A DNA stretch of 27,018 nt from a virus, in the IMG/VR virus record IMGVR_UViG_3300007541_000163, positions 1-27,018 of that record; one strand, given 5' to 3'. Both the position numbers and the translations under genes were made by a program. Below are positions 21,767 through 27,018 of the stretch, in pieces (the first letter of the stretch is position 1; every line of letters starts with the position of its first letter). Below the pieces are notes generated by a model. That model ran no database searches, had not been told where the DNA came from, and saw nothing but the letters and a program-made list of their open reading frames with translations.

Positions 21767-22309
21767 ATGGCTGCAATATTAACGTCTACAGGAATAGCAT
21801 TTCCTGATGGTACGTCATTAACTTCAAAATATGATGTAATACCTCAGAGTACTGTAGGGGTGTTTTTTCAAGCATCTGCTCCAACGGGATGGACTCAAAA
21901 TACATCTTATAATGATAGGGCATTGCGAGTTGTTAGTGGAACTGGTGGTGGATTTGGTGGCGCCACAGTATTTTCTTCAATATTTCCCAACACTGCTAGA
22001 TCAGTTAGTGTTGGGTTTAGTGCTATAGTTCCAGTTAGTGGAACAGTTGGAGGTCATACTCTTTCTGTAACTGAAATTCCAGACCACACTCATAATTCAT
22101 TGACTGGTGGAACTGCTAGTGCAGCGTCAGGAGCTAGCACATTTAGATTATCGGGAACAAATGCAACTGGTGGAGTTATATCACCAACAGGATTGGGTCA
22201 ATCTCACGATCACCCCTTCTCTGGAGAAATAAATTTTACCACAACTGGTACTGGTACTATTAATATGAATTTGCAGTACATCGACGTAATTATTTGCAGT
22301 TTCAATTGA
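21767..22309 (+). CDS. Tail-tip/collar-like virion protein with HxH motifs, 180 aa
   Basis: The N-terminus LTSTGIAFPDGTSL is the short leader of many phage tail proteins. VFFQASAPTGWTQ...NDRALRVVSGTGG is the collar-type fold found near receptor-binding tips. IPDHTHNS (H107, H109) and GQSHDHPFSG are HxH-type metal motifs as in T4-like fibre tips that bind iron. The C-terminus NMNLQYIDVIICSFN is a typical end strand. It is Gly/Thr/Ser rich with no signal peptide. It forms a tandem pair with the next gene, 7 bases downstream, probably encoding two related tip subunits or alternative adhesins. Confidence 0.8.
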   Translation: MAAILTSTGIAFPDGTSLTSKYDVIPQSTVGVFFQASAPTGWTQNTSYNDRALRVVSGTGGGFGGATVFSSIFPNTARSVSVGFSAIVPVSGTVGGHTLSVTEIPDHTHNSLTGGTASAASGASTFRLSGTNATGGVISPTGLGQSHDHPFSGEINFTTTGTGTINMNLQYIDVIICSFN

Positions 22310-22316
22310 TACTATC

Positions 22317-22952
22317 ATGGCAAGACTACTAAGCACTGGAATACAATTTGATATTGCAGATCCTAATAATGTTATCAATAGTTACTATTGGTTATATCCA
22401 GCAGGAACTAGAAAAATATTCTATCAAGCATCTGCTCCAAGTGGTTGGACGCAAGTAACTAGTGCAACTGCTCCAGGACCAGTTTTTACCAATGTTAATG
22501 ACCTTGCATTGCGAGTAGTAAATAGTACAACTACTGGGGGTAGTTGGGGAACTGGTGGAACCCAAGGAGCAACTGGTGCAAATTTCACCACATTACTTGG
22601 TGGAACCTCTCCAAACATATCTTTGAGTTATAGTGGAACGTTTCCTGTAAGTATTCCTAATCCACTTGCTGCTATTATTGGTAATACAACTCTCAGCATA
22701 AATCAAATTCCAAACCATACTCATACAGGAACAATTGCAGGAGTTAATGGTGCCAATGCTACACCATTCAGTAATGCTGGAGCAAGAGTTGTTACTGGAT
22801 CTGATGCAACAGGTGGAATGATAGAGTCTACTGGAGGTGGTGCTCATCGTCACCCATTTAGTGGAAGTGTTACTTTTACTAATGTTGGAGCTACTGGTAA
22901 TATTAACATGGAGGTGCAATATATTGACGTTATACTTTGCTCATTAGACTAA
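22317..22952 (+). CDS. Paralogous tail-tip/collar-like virion protein, 211 aa
   Basis: Shares the plan of the preceding protein: STGIQFDI leader, FYQASAPSGWTQ, NDLALRVVNSTTTGG, LSINQIPNHTHTG, GAHRHPFSGSVTF and NMEVQYIDVILCSLD. The pair therefore arose by duplication, with extra Gly/Thr-rich loops and a YWLYPAG insertion here. The HTH and HRH motifs preserve the putative metal sites. Differences concentrate in the loops, as expected for receptor-contacting surfaces. A late promoter overlaps its last codons. Confidence 0.8.
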   Translation: MARLLSTGIQFDIADPNNVINSYYWLYPAGTRKIFYQASAPSGWTQVTSATAPGPVFTNVNDLALRVVNSTTTGGSWGTGGTQGATGANFTTLLGGTSPNISLSYSGTFPVSIPNPLAAIIGNTTLSINQIPNHTHTGTIAGVNGANATPFSNAGARVVTGSDATGGMIESTGGGAHRHPFSGSVTFTNVGATGNINMEVQYIDVILCSLD

Positions 22953-22956
22953 ATAC
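22949..22956 (+). promoter_or_regulatory. T4-type late promoter (CTAAATAC)
   Basis: CTAAATAC begins at the stop codon of the second tail-tip gene and is 33 bases before ATG 22989, the usual distance for late boxes in this window. Confidence 0.5.
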
Positions 22957-22988
22957 TGTTATAATTTTATTGAATTGATTTTAAAAAT

Positions 22989-23324
22989 ATGGCACAGATC
23001 AAATCAGGTGACTTTTGCCCTTTAATTCAAGACAAATGCAAAGGCATTGAGTGTTCTTGGTATACTCAAATTAGGGGTGTAAATCCTAATACTGGAGAAC
23101 CAGTTGATGAGTGGCAATGTGCAATTAATTGGTTACCAATGCTTATGATTGAGAATTCTCAGCAGCAAAGATCTACAAGTTCTGCTGTTGAATCTTTTAG
23201 AAATGAGATGGTAAAAGCAAACGAAAATAATATTAATATGTTGTCTGCTGCAGCACAAATGCTTCAAAATGCACAAGATTATAAAATACTTAAAGCAAAC
23301 GTAGAAGAGGTCTCTGATCAATGA
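22989..23324 (+). CDS. Cys-motif protein, possible metal-binding, 111 aa
   Basis: The first 45 residues hold four cysteines (FCPLIQDKCKGIECSWY and EWQCAINWLP), at spacing C-x6-C-x4-C followed ~20 residues later by C, a pattern able to bind zinc or an Fe-S cluster. The rest is helical and Gln/Asn/Ala-rich (NSQQQRSTSSAVESFRNEMV, AAAQMLQNAQDYKILKANVE). From memory this type recurs in marine phages, but no function is known to me. It sits in the late, structural-type operon and overlaps the following gene by 4 bases. Confidence 0.7.
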   Translation: MAQIKSGDFCPLIQDKCKGIECSWYTQIRGVNPNTGEPVDEWQCAINWLPMLMIENSQQQRSTSSAVESFRNEMVKANENNINMLSAAAQMLQNAQDYKILKANVEEVSDQ

Positions 23325-24097
23325 AAAAGTTCACTTTAATTGAAGCGGATAGATATATCAGTATTGATGGTGTGGGCATATTCTTCCCAGAAGATAAGTG
23401 GCCTTTTGCAGATATTGAGCATCTTTGGGCAATTCAATGGAAAGATAATGGAACACCTGAAGGAACTGGTGAAGTTGAATATGATTCTCCAGTTCCAAAT
23501 ACTCCTGCAACTAGAGATATGATCACACGTTACGTTGATCATTTTAATGAAGAATATAATCTACAACTTGAAATAAAGAGAAGACAAGAAGAAGAAGAAT
23601 TAAATAATGTTGGTTCCTGGCAACAAGTGATGCAAGATCTTGAAGAAAGAATGGAATCAATGCAGCAGAGGCATGAAGAATCCTTAACACAAGCAAGATT
23701 AGACGCCGATAGGCAAGTTGAAGAAGCACATAAAAGAATAGCAGAAGCGCACGAAAGTTTATTCTACTCTGTACCAAAAGTTGAGGAAGTAAATGATGAA
23801 AACGAAGTTGTTTTTGAAGATGAAACTAGTCCAAGTTTAGTTGTTTTTGATGCAGCAATTGATCCTTCTATCTTTGAAGATTCTATTGAAGAAGAAGAGT
23901 TGACAGAAGAATTAGATATCGAAGATGATATACTAACAGAAAATTTTGCTGGTGTTGACTTGTCTTTACTTGAGGATGATTTTAAGTTAGAATTACTTTT
24001 TGACGATGATCCAACGGAGCAAATAGTTCCTGAAATTGAAGAATTGATTTCAGATTCTTCAGATGAAAATGTACCAAACGCTGAAATTCCTGATTAA
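23321..24097 (+). CDS. Acidic coiled-coil late protein, 258 aa
   Basis: Three parts: residues 1-75 form a compact domain (SIDGVGIFFPEDKWPFADIE, then TPATRDMITRYVDHFNEEYN); 76-150 are a Glu/Arg/Gln coiled coil (EIKRRQEEEELNN ... RMESMQQRHEESLTQARLDA); 150-258 are extremely acidic with runs of Asp/Glu and few basic residues. The architecture suggests a virion or assembly protein with a disordered acidic tail, maybe a scaffold or DNA-mimic-like tail, but no family is assigned. ATGA overlap with the Cys-motif gene gives the start. Confidence 0.65.
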   Translation: MKKFTLIEADRYISIDGVGIFFPEDKWPFADIEHLWAIQWKDNGTPEGTGEVEYDSPVPNTPATRDMITRYVDHFNEEYNLQLEIKRRQEEEELNNVGSWQQVMQDLEERMESMQQRHEESLTQARLDADRQVEEAHKRIAEAHESLFYSVPKVEEVNDENEVVFEDETSPSLVVFDAAIDPSIFEDSIEEEELTEELDIEDDILTENFAGVDLSLLEDDFKLELLFDDDPTEQIVPEIEELISDSSDENVPNAEIPD

Positions 24098-24099
24098 AT

Positions 24100-25266
24100 A
24101 TGAACCAACAATTGATTGACAAAAACTACTTAGTTATTCCTAATTTTATATCATCAGAACGAGCAAAAGAATTAGCAAAAGAGTTTAAACACTATAGTGA
24201 TACTCATAATCTTGAGGATGATCCCCAAGTTCATGGTTGTGTATCAAAGTTTGATCATATACCATTTGTACAATTACTTGTAGAAAAGAATACTCAAGTT
24301 GGACAATTAGTGGGGGAGCAAGTTCTTCCTACATATTCCTATGCAAGGATATACCAAAATGGTAATGTGCTAGATGGTCATCTTGATAAGGGTGAGTGTG
24401 AAATATCTTTGACATTGAACCTTGATTGTGACAAACCTTGGGATATTTGGATTGAATCTCCAGATAATGCAAAAACATATGTTACCTTAAATCCTGGAGA
24501 TGCAATGGTTTATTTGGGAACTATTGCTAGACATGGTAGAGATCCTTTTGATGGTGAATATTGCACTCAACTATTCTTGCATTATGTTAATGTCAATGGA
24601 CCACATAAGTTAAAGTATTTTTGCAAACAAAACACATACGTTGAAGATGCAACTAAACCACCACAAAAAGAAGAACCACCAGAGAAAACAATAGTATTTA
24701 CAAGTACAAATCCACTTGCTGACTTTATTAGGGTGTATGATAACATTCTTACAAAAGAGGAATGTGATAATATTATCAAAGAGTACTGTAATAGTGAAGA
24801 GTGGACAACTGCACTAGTAGGAGCTGGTCAAGAATCTACTGCAGTAAGAAATTGTGATATTTTACATATATCACAACCAGATGTAATATCAAATAATCAA
24901 GAGATTAGAAAAAACATTGATGATTTGCTGTTTCGTAAATCATTTGTTGCAGCAAAAAAATATGTTGAAGAATTCTCAACTCTATCATTAGAATCTGATA
25001 GTGGATATGATTTATTGAGATATAATGTTGGTGGATTCTATCGTCAACATACTGATAGTTATAAAGCAAATCCAAGAACTCTGTCCATGTCAATCAATCT
25101 AAATGATGATTATATCGGTGGTGAGATGGCATTTTTTGATAGAGATATTCAAATTAGAACAGAGCCAGGATCTATAATAGTATTCCCCTCAAACTTCATG
25201 TATCCACACGAGATAATGAAGGTTATTGAAGGTGTTAGATACTCTATCGTTACTTGGTTTATTTAA
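24100..25266 (+). CDS. Double-domain 2OG-Fe(II) oxygenase (prolyl-4-hydroxylase-like), 388 aa
   Basis: Two oxygenase domains in one chain. Domain 1 (~1-175): GHLDKGECEIS gives H94-x-D96, NPGDAMVYLGTIARHGRDP gives H145, and FLHYV closes the fold; no Arg occurs at the usual 2-oxoglutarate position. Domain 2 (~205-388): FYRQHTDSY gives H317-x-D319, GGEMAFF, GSIIVFPSNFMYPHEI gives H370, and GVRYSIVTWF gives Arg380, a textbook prolyl-4-hydroxylase-like set. A Pro/Glu/Lys linker (~180-205) joins them. In the family the reaction is hydroxylation of a protein side chain. In a late operon, a virion or host protein target is possible. The start is ATG 24100 two bases after the previous stop. Confidence 0.9.
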   Translation: MNQQLIDKNYLVIPNFISSERAKELAKEFKHYSDTHNLEDDPQVHGCVSKFDHIPFVQLLVEKNTQVGQLVGEQVLPTYSYARIYQNGNVLDGHLDKGECEISLTLNLDCDKPWDIWIESPDNAKTYVTLNPGDAMVYLGTIARHGRDPFDGEYCTQLFLHYVNVNGPHKLKYFCKQNTYVEDATKPPQKEEPPEKTIVFTSTNPLADFIRVYDNILTKEECDNIIKEYCNSEEWTTALVGAGQESTAVRNCDILHISQPDVISNNQEIRKNIDDLLFRKSFVAAKKYVEEFSTLSLESDSGYDLLRYNVGGFYRQHTDSYKANPRTLSMSINLNDDYIGGEMAFFDRDIQIRTEPGSIIVFPSNFMYPHEIMKVIEGVRYSIVTWFI

Positions 25267-25284
25267 ACTTAACTTTTAATTACT

Positions 25285-25506
25285 ATGGCATTATCAAAAT
25301 CAGTAGAAGACTCACTTAAAGAAGCAGAGCAATCACTTCGCAATGCACTTGCTTTTGCCGCTAGACAAGAAAGACCAATGGTATGTACCTGCATATCAGA
25401 TATGATTCAAAAAATTGATAGCGTAATTCATGTTGATTCTATTCTTGATCAACTTGAAAATAGGAAAGAAGGTGATCGTGGTACTTGGGGACCAACAATA
25501 GATTAA
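25285..25506 (+). CDS. Small helical hypothetical protein, 73 aa
   Basis: Not recognised by function. MALSKSVEDSLKEAEQSLRN followed by a helix containing RPMVCTCISDMIQKIDSVIH looks like two antiparallel helices with a C-T-C dithiol pair between them, ending in the GDRGTWGPTID tail. It is soluble, with no signal peptide. It lies 18 bases after the oxygenase and is probably part of the same late transcript. Confidence 0.65.
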   Translation: MALSKSVEDSLKEAEQSLRNALAFAARQERPMVCTCISDMIQKIDSVIHVDSILDQLENRKEGDRGTWGPTID

Positions 25507-25517
25507 ATAGTAAATAA
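25502..25517 (+). promoter_or_regulatory. Possible T4-type late promoter (two TAAATA boxes)
   Basis: ATTAAATA (25502-25509) and GTAAATAA (25510-25517) lie side by side starting at the stop codon of the previous gene, 18-26 bases before ATG 25536. Confidence 0.4.
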
Positions 25518-25535
25518 AGTAAAACATAAAGCAAA

Positions 25536-25919
25536 ATGAACTCAAATGTTCTCAATAAATCTGGTTTGCTTTGTTTGAAGTTAACTTCACACTATAGAAA
25601 TCAAACTAAGTTTATATTAACTAGAAAGGAACAAGCAGAAGGTGAGACCCTTGAGGTTAAATTAAGGAAGAGACAACTCAATAAGAATCTTGATTTGGGT
25701 TCATTTTTGCTTGATACTAGTGGTAAAAAATACTATAGAATATATCAGTACAATGAAGATGGTAATATTTTACATGCCATCATAGATAGTATCACGGGAA
25801 CAGTGTATAAACCAAGATCTAATGGTTATCCAAATAAGGATCTGTCATGGGATATTGATGAATGTATAAGAGTTGCTGATTGGAAGGGGTATTACCTCAA
25901 CGCCAATCCCGCGATATAA
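25536..25919 (+). CDS. Paralogue A of a small beta-rich phage protein, 127 aa
   Basis: Not recognised by name. The core SGKKYYRIYQYNEDGNILHA and IIDSITGTVYKP, then DWKGYYLNAN, align with SGRKYHKIYM..., HAFIDKKNGYVYKP and DWAGGYLYMR in the gene at 26188, so the two are duplicated. The N-terminus is basic (LTSHYRNQTKFILTRKEQAE). The fold looks like an antiparallel beta sheet with a DWxGxYL end. The 25945 gene overlaps neither copy and lies between them. Confidence 0.7.
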   Translation: MNSNVLNKSGLLCLKLTSHYRNQTKFILTRKEQAEGETLEVKLRKRQLNKNLDLGSFLLDTSGKKYYRIYQYNEDGNILHAIIDSITGTVYKPRSNGYPNKDLSWDIDECIRVADWKGYYLNANPAI

Positions 25920-25920
25920 T
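25915..25920 (+). promoter_or_regulatory. Likely -10 box (TATAAT) for the 25945 gene
   Basis: Perfect TATAAT overlapping the stop of the previous gene. A poor -35 candidate, TTACCT at 25892-25897, lies 17 bases upstream, so only the -10 is convincing. Confidence 0.45.
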
Positions 25921-25944
25921 TACAAGGTCTCATCAAAAACAATC

Positions 25945-26118
25945 ATGCCTTACCCCCTTGGTATTGACAATCCTATTGTCGTCCGTGGAGTAGTTGGAAG
26001 CAGTCGCTGGGCACTGTACTGGAAGGAAGACTGGATCAAGATTGGCACCTTCTCTAATGAACATCTTGCATATGGTGCTCGTCGTGCCATTCTGCGTGGT
26101 TTGGGGTATGACGCCTGA
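25945..26118 (+). CDS. Small G+C-richer hypothetical protein, 57 aa
   Basis: Start ATG 25945, not the upstream frame that overlaps the previous gene. MPYPLGIDNPIVVRGVVGSS then RWALYWKEDWIKIGTFSNEH ends ARRAILRGLGYDA. It is Trp- and Gly-rich with no signal or membrane segment. Codon use is visibly G+C-richer than most neighbours (CTGCGTGGT, CGTCGTGCC), pointing to different ancestry or early expression. A terminator follows directly. Confidence 0.65.
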   Translation: MPYPLGIDNPIVVRGVVGSSRWALYWKEDWIKIGTFSNEHLAYGARRAILRGLGYDA

Positions 26119-26131
26119 ATAACTGGCACAC

Positions 26132-26160
26132 AAGGGTCTCCAGTCACCTGTAGACCCTTT
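26132..26160 (+). terminator. Stem-loop terminator, weak T-run
   Basis: AAGGGTCT 26132-26139 pairs with AGACCCTT 26152-26159. Inside, CAG 26141-26143 and CTG 26148-26150 extend the stem beyond one mismatch. A T-rich TTTATTATT follows. It starts 13 bases after the 25945 gene's stop. Confidence 0.65.
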
Positions 26161-26187
26161 ATTATTAGATCAGTTCAGACACCCATC

Positions 26188-26556
26188 ATGTCTACTACCA
26201 CCTTCGCTGACTTCAAAGCAGAACAAGACGCCCGCAACACCATCCACCTCAACATCGTCAAGTATTGCCTGATGCTGTGTGATGCTCTCACTCAAGTTGC
26301 TCCTACTTCTGTTGGGTACAATTACGGTTATGAACTTGATAGTTCTGGTCGTAAGTATCACAAAATCTACATGACCATCAACGGTCGTCGTGACAGCATC
26401 CATGCTTTCATTGACAAGAAAAATGGTTATGTGTACAAACCTGCCAGTGTAAAAGCGCCTGCTAAAGGTGTTCGTTACAATCTCATGATCATCAGCGAGC
26501 GCGAAGAGATGCTTGAGAAGTGTGATTGGGCGGGTGGTTACCTTTACATGCGATGA
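26188..26556 (+). CDS. Paralogue B of a small beta-rich phage protein, 122 aa
   Basis: Homologous to the 25536 gene in its core (SGRKYHKIYMTINGRRDSIH, HAFIDKKNGYVYKP, CDWAGGYLYMR). Its N-terminus differs (MSTTTFADFKAEQDARNTIH, a helix with two Cys-containing turns) and the codons are G+C-richer (CACCACCTTCGCTGACTTC). Duplicate genes in such different base composition suggest the copies came from different phage lineages rather than a recent local duplication. Function unknown. The stop overlaps the next ATG by 4 bases. Confidence 0.7.
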   Translation: MSTTTFADFKAEQDARNTIHLNIVKYCLMLCDALTQVAPTSVGYNYGYELDSSGRKYHKIYMTINGRRDSIHAFIDKKNGYVYKPASVKAPAKGVRYNLMIISEREEMLEKCDWAGGYLYMR

Positions 26557-26651
26557 TATATTTTCTTATTATAAGTGCTGGCGTTGCATGGGCAATGCTG
26601 GCACTGTTCTCTCCCTGGTTTAATCATTTAGATGACACTGAAAAGTTTTAA
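26553..26651 (+). CDS. Small single-span membrane protein, 32 aa
   Basis: ATG 26553 in an ATGA overlap; stop 26649-26651. MIYFLIISAGVAWAMLALFS forms one hydrophobic segment, followed by PWFNHLDDTEKF. It precedes two more putative membrane proteins. Lysis-related or membrane-accessory roles are possible, but no holin family is recognised. Confidence 0.5.
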   Translation: MIYFLIISAGVAWAMLALFSPWFNHLDDTEKF

Positions 26652-26656
26652 TTAAC

Positions 26657-26962
26657 ATGCCAACATTTGAAGCATCTATTAAGACAGTCCCGACTGGAAC
26701 TGATTTTAAAGTCACAACCGAAGCAGGAAGCATTGGTACAGCAAGGCAACAAATTGAAAAACTTTATGATCCTATCTACATTCGTAATCTTAGGGAGGTG
26801 GGTGGAGGTTCTTCACTCACTGATGCTGGAGACGTTGGTGGATGGGTAGTCATTGGTAGTATTGTATTTGTACTCTGGTTAATTGTGGAGTATTGGTGGA
26901 TTATTTTACCAATTGCTGTAATCTGTTTAATTGCATGGTTGTATAGCATTTTTTCAAAATGA
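26657..26962 (+). CDS. Small membrane protein with two C-terminal hydrophobic segments, 101 aa
   Basis: Residues 1-55 are soluble (MPTFEASIKTVPTGTDFKVT, then GSIGTARQQIEKLYDPIYIR) and appear to fold as a small domain. From ~62 to the end two adjacent hydrophobic stretches (VVIGSIVFVLWLIVEYWW and IILPIAVICLIAWLYSIF) probably make a membrane hairpin. No cleavable signal. Not recognised; the two-span layout with a soluble head could be holin-like or an unrelated phage membrane protein. Confidence 0.65.
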   Translation: MPTFEASIKTVPTGTDFKVTTEAGSIGTARQQIEKLYDPIYIRNLREVGGGSSLTDAGDVGGWVVIGSIVFVLWLIVEYWWIILPIAVICLIAWLYSIFSK

Positions 26963-27018
26963 CAAGAACCGACAAACTTATCTTTGTGGGATCATTTATT
27001 TGGTTTATGCATTGGGGA
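26959..27018 (+). CDS. Putative small membrane protein (3' partial)
   Basis: Starts in an ATGA overlap with the preceding stop and runs to the window edge with 20 codons (MTRTDKLIFVGSFIWFMHWG). A short basic head followed by a hydrophobic segment suggests a membrane protein. The end and function are unknown. Confidence 0.45.
   Translation, partial: MTRTDKLIFVGSFIWFMHWG

Noticed and set aside
24093-24100. ATTAAATA as a late promoter for the double oxygenase
   Set aside because: It ends on the first base of the start codon, leaving no room for transcription to begin before the gene. The gene is better explained as part of the 22949 transcript.
1-27018. CRISPR array, insertion sequence, integrase or origin
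   Set aside because: No regularly spaced short repeats, terminal inverted repeats around a transposase, integrase or replication-origin-like iterons were found in this reading.

Overview
The window reads as a late/accessory segment of a T4-like cyanomyovirus, i.e. a marine Synechococcus/Prochlorococcus phage of the Kyanoviridae type. The support is: AT-rich DNA; every convincing gene on the + strand with 4-nt ATGA or short overlaps; a giant virion protein beginning MGLSRLDNFLKN (from memory, typical of these phages); S74 (endosialidase-type) chaperone tails; a phage tRNA cluster; TAAATA-type late promoters; many 2OG-Fe(II) oxygenase-like genes; and an HNH gene of cyanobacterial type. These assignments come from reading motifs, with no database search.

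Layout. 1-965: 3' end of a tail-fibre gene. 962-1392: two small genes behind a sigma70-like promoter. 1396-1716: promoter inside an inverted repeat, then tRNA-Ile(UAU) and two tRNA-Leu(UAA). 1721-3187: a structured leader, a small acidic protein, and an oxygenase-like protein fused to a second 'sporadic carbohydrate cluster' domain. 3252-9068: a 1938-aa fibre/adhesin ending in another S74 domain. 9076-12788: a terminator whose loop is the -35 box of the next promoter, then a helicase-methyltransferase polypeptide and a methyltransferase N-terminal half. 12792-14902: terminator, second SF2 helicase and four small genes. 14895-17017: three double-stranded beta-helix (oxygenase-like) genes with small neighbours. 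16994-20962: a promoter, HNH nuclease, small protein, radical SAM enzyme, small protein, NodU-type carbamoyltransferase and SGNH-like hydrolase. 20992-21723: small genes. 21731-22952: late promoter and two tandem HxH tail-tip/collar-like proteins. 22949-25506: Cys-motif protein, acidic coiled-coil protein, double-domain 2OG-Fe(II) oxygenase and a small conserved gene. 25502-27018: two paralogous small proteins, a small G+C-richer gene, a terminator and three small membrane proteins, the last cut by the window edge.

How it may fit together. Structural genes are interleaved with enzyme cassettes that could decorate something: oxygenases, a radical SAM enzyme, a carbamoyltransferase and an SGNH esterase/acyltransferase-like protein. 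The substrate (host surface glycan, virion protein, phage DNA or small molecule) cannot be read from sequence. The helicase-methyltransferase pair with a tandem second helicase looks like a phage-borne restriction/modification or anti-defence locus and is one of two candidates for an under-described system. The other is the radical SAM/carbamoyltransferase/SGNH cassette next to the oxygenases. No stretch over about 300 bases lacks annotation; the longest non-coding block (1393-1798) holds the tRNA operon.
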